Translations under genes and position numbers: made by a program
Shown: one piece after another, positions 31,752-31,805 of the stretch
Position numbering within the stretch: position 1 is the stretch's first letter
Layout of the letters: each line of letters opens with the position of its first letter
The notes under the pieces: generated by a model
What the model was told of the DNA's origin: nothing
Databases searched by the model: none
The model's input: only the letters and a program-made list of their open reading frames with translations
Origin: CAYXVU01 sp964468725
Lineage (GTDB): Bacteria > Acidobacteriota > Blastocatellia > UBA7656
Length of the DNA: 31,805 nt
Direction of reading: 5' to 3'
Assembly: GCA_964468725.1 (NCBI GenBank)
Contig: CAYXVU010000049.1
Location: 1 to 31,805, forward strand

Positions 31752-31805
31752 TGATGAAGAGGAATCACGGCGAAAAGAAAATGATGGTAAATCGAAAGAC
31801 GATCA
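31751..31805 (+). CDS. Possible start of a further gene, cut by the window edge
   Basis: ATG at 31751 overlaps the preceding TAA stop by one base, and the frame stays open for all 18 codons to the window end (MMKRNHGEKKMMVNRKT). The overlap suggests translational coupling, but the fragment is too short to identify and there is no strong ribosome binding site. Confidence 0.25.
   Translation, partial: MMKRNHGEKKMMVNRKTI

Overview
The window is about 31.8 kb of moderate-GC bacterial DNA holding roughly 23 protein genes, no rRNA, no tRNA that I could recognise, no CRISPR array and no transposase. The mix suggests a free-living Acidobacteriota, perhaps Blastocatellia: a secreted family with a QDPRYHRSG-type motif, two long secreted TPR proteins, a DUF1326 protein, a periplasmic molybdo-hydroxylase and a UGA-recoded glutaredoxin-like protein. 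That assignment is an inference from gene content, since there is no phylogenetic marker here.

Layout. 1-4 kb: an XRE/MmyB-type regulator behind a near-perfect palindrome, a secreted protein on the minus strand, and a secreted TPR protein. 4-7.7 kb: a membrane-anchored GAF/GAF/PAS protein ending in a histidine-kinase dimerisation helix that lacks the phospho-accepting His, a zinc-ribbon/DUF2007-like protein, and a DinB-like protein. 7.7-9.7 kb (minus): a PBP4-type D-Ala-D-Ala carboxypeptidase with a very basic Lys/Ser/Arg linker, and a small membrane protein. 10.07-10.30 kb (plus): a gene that ordinary ORF calling misses, encoding a 75-residue glutaredoxin-like selenoprotein with two in-frame UGA codons, each followed by a candidate bacterial SECIS hairpin. 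10.4-19.7 kb (minus): three consecutive paralogous double-AAA+ Clp-type ATPases. 20-22 kb: a polytopic membrane protein and an MFS transporter. 22.1-26.4 kb: a Tat-exported three-subunit molybdenum hydroxylase operon with a small Cys-rich secreted protein in front. 26.6-31.8 kb: a coiled-coil protein with a C-terminal zinc knuckle, a DUF1326 protein, a secreted protein, an RDD membrane protein, the second TPR paralogue and a coiled-coil protein.

The most striking content is the Clp cluster. Each of the three proteins has an N-terminal region that looks like two HicB-like alpha/beta modules, a first AAA+ module with intact Walker A but an Asn in place of the catalytic Walker B Glu, and an intact second AAA+ module that has lost the GYVG pore loop yet keeps an (I/L)-G-(F/L) loop where ClpA/ClpC bind ClpP. 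The two longer proteins (1090 and 1119 aa) carry C-terminal extensions that I read as class I peptide-chain release factor (RF1/RF2) domains from which both the GGQ domain and the stop-codon tripeptide are gone. I infer a ribosome-associated AAA+ machine, possibly for stalled ribosomes or nascent chains. It lies tail to tail with the double-UGA selenoprotein gene. None of this functional link is proven by the sequence.
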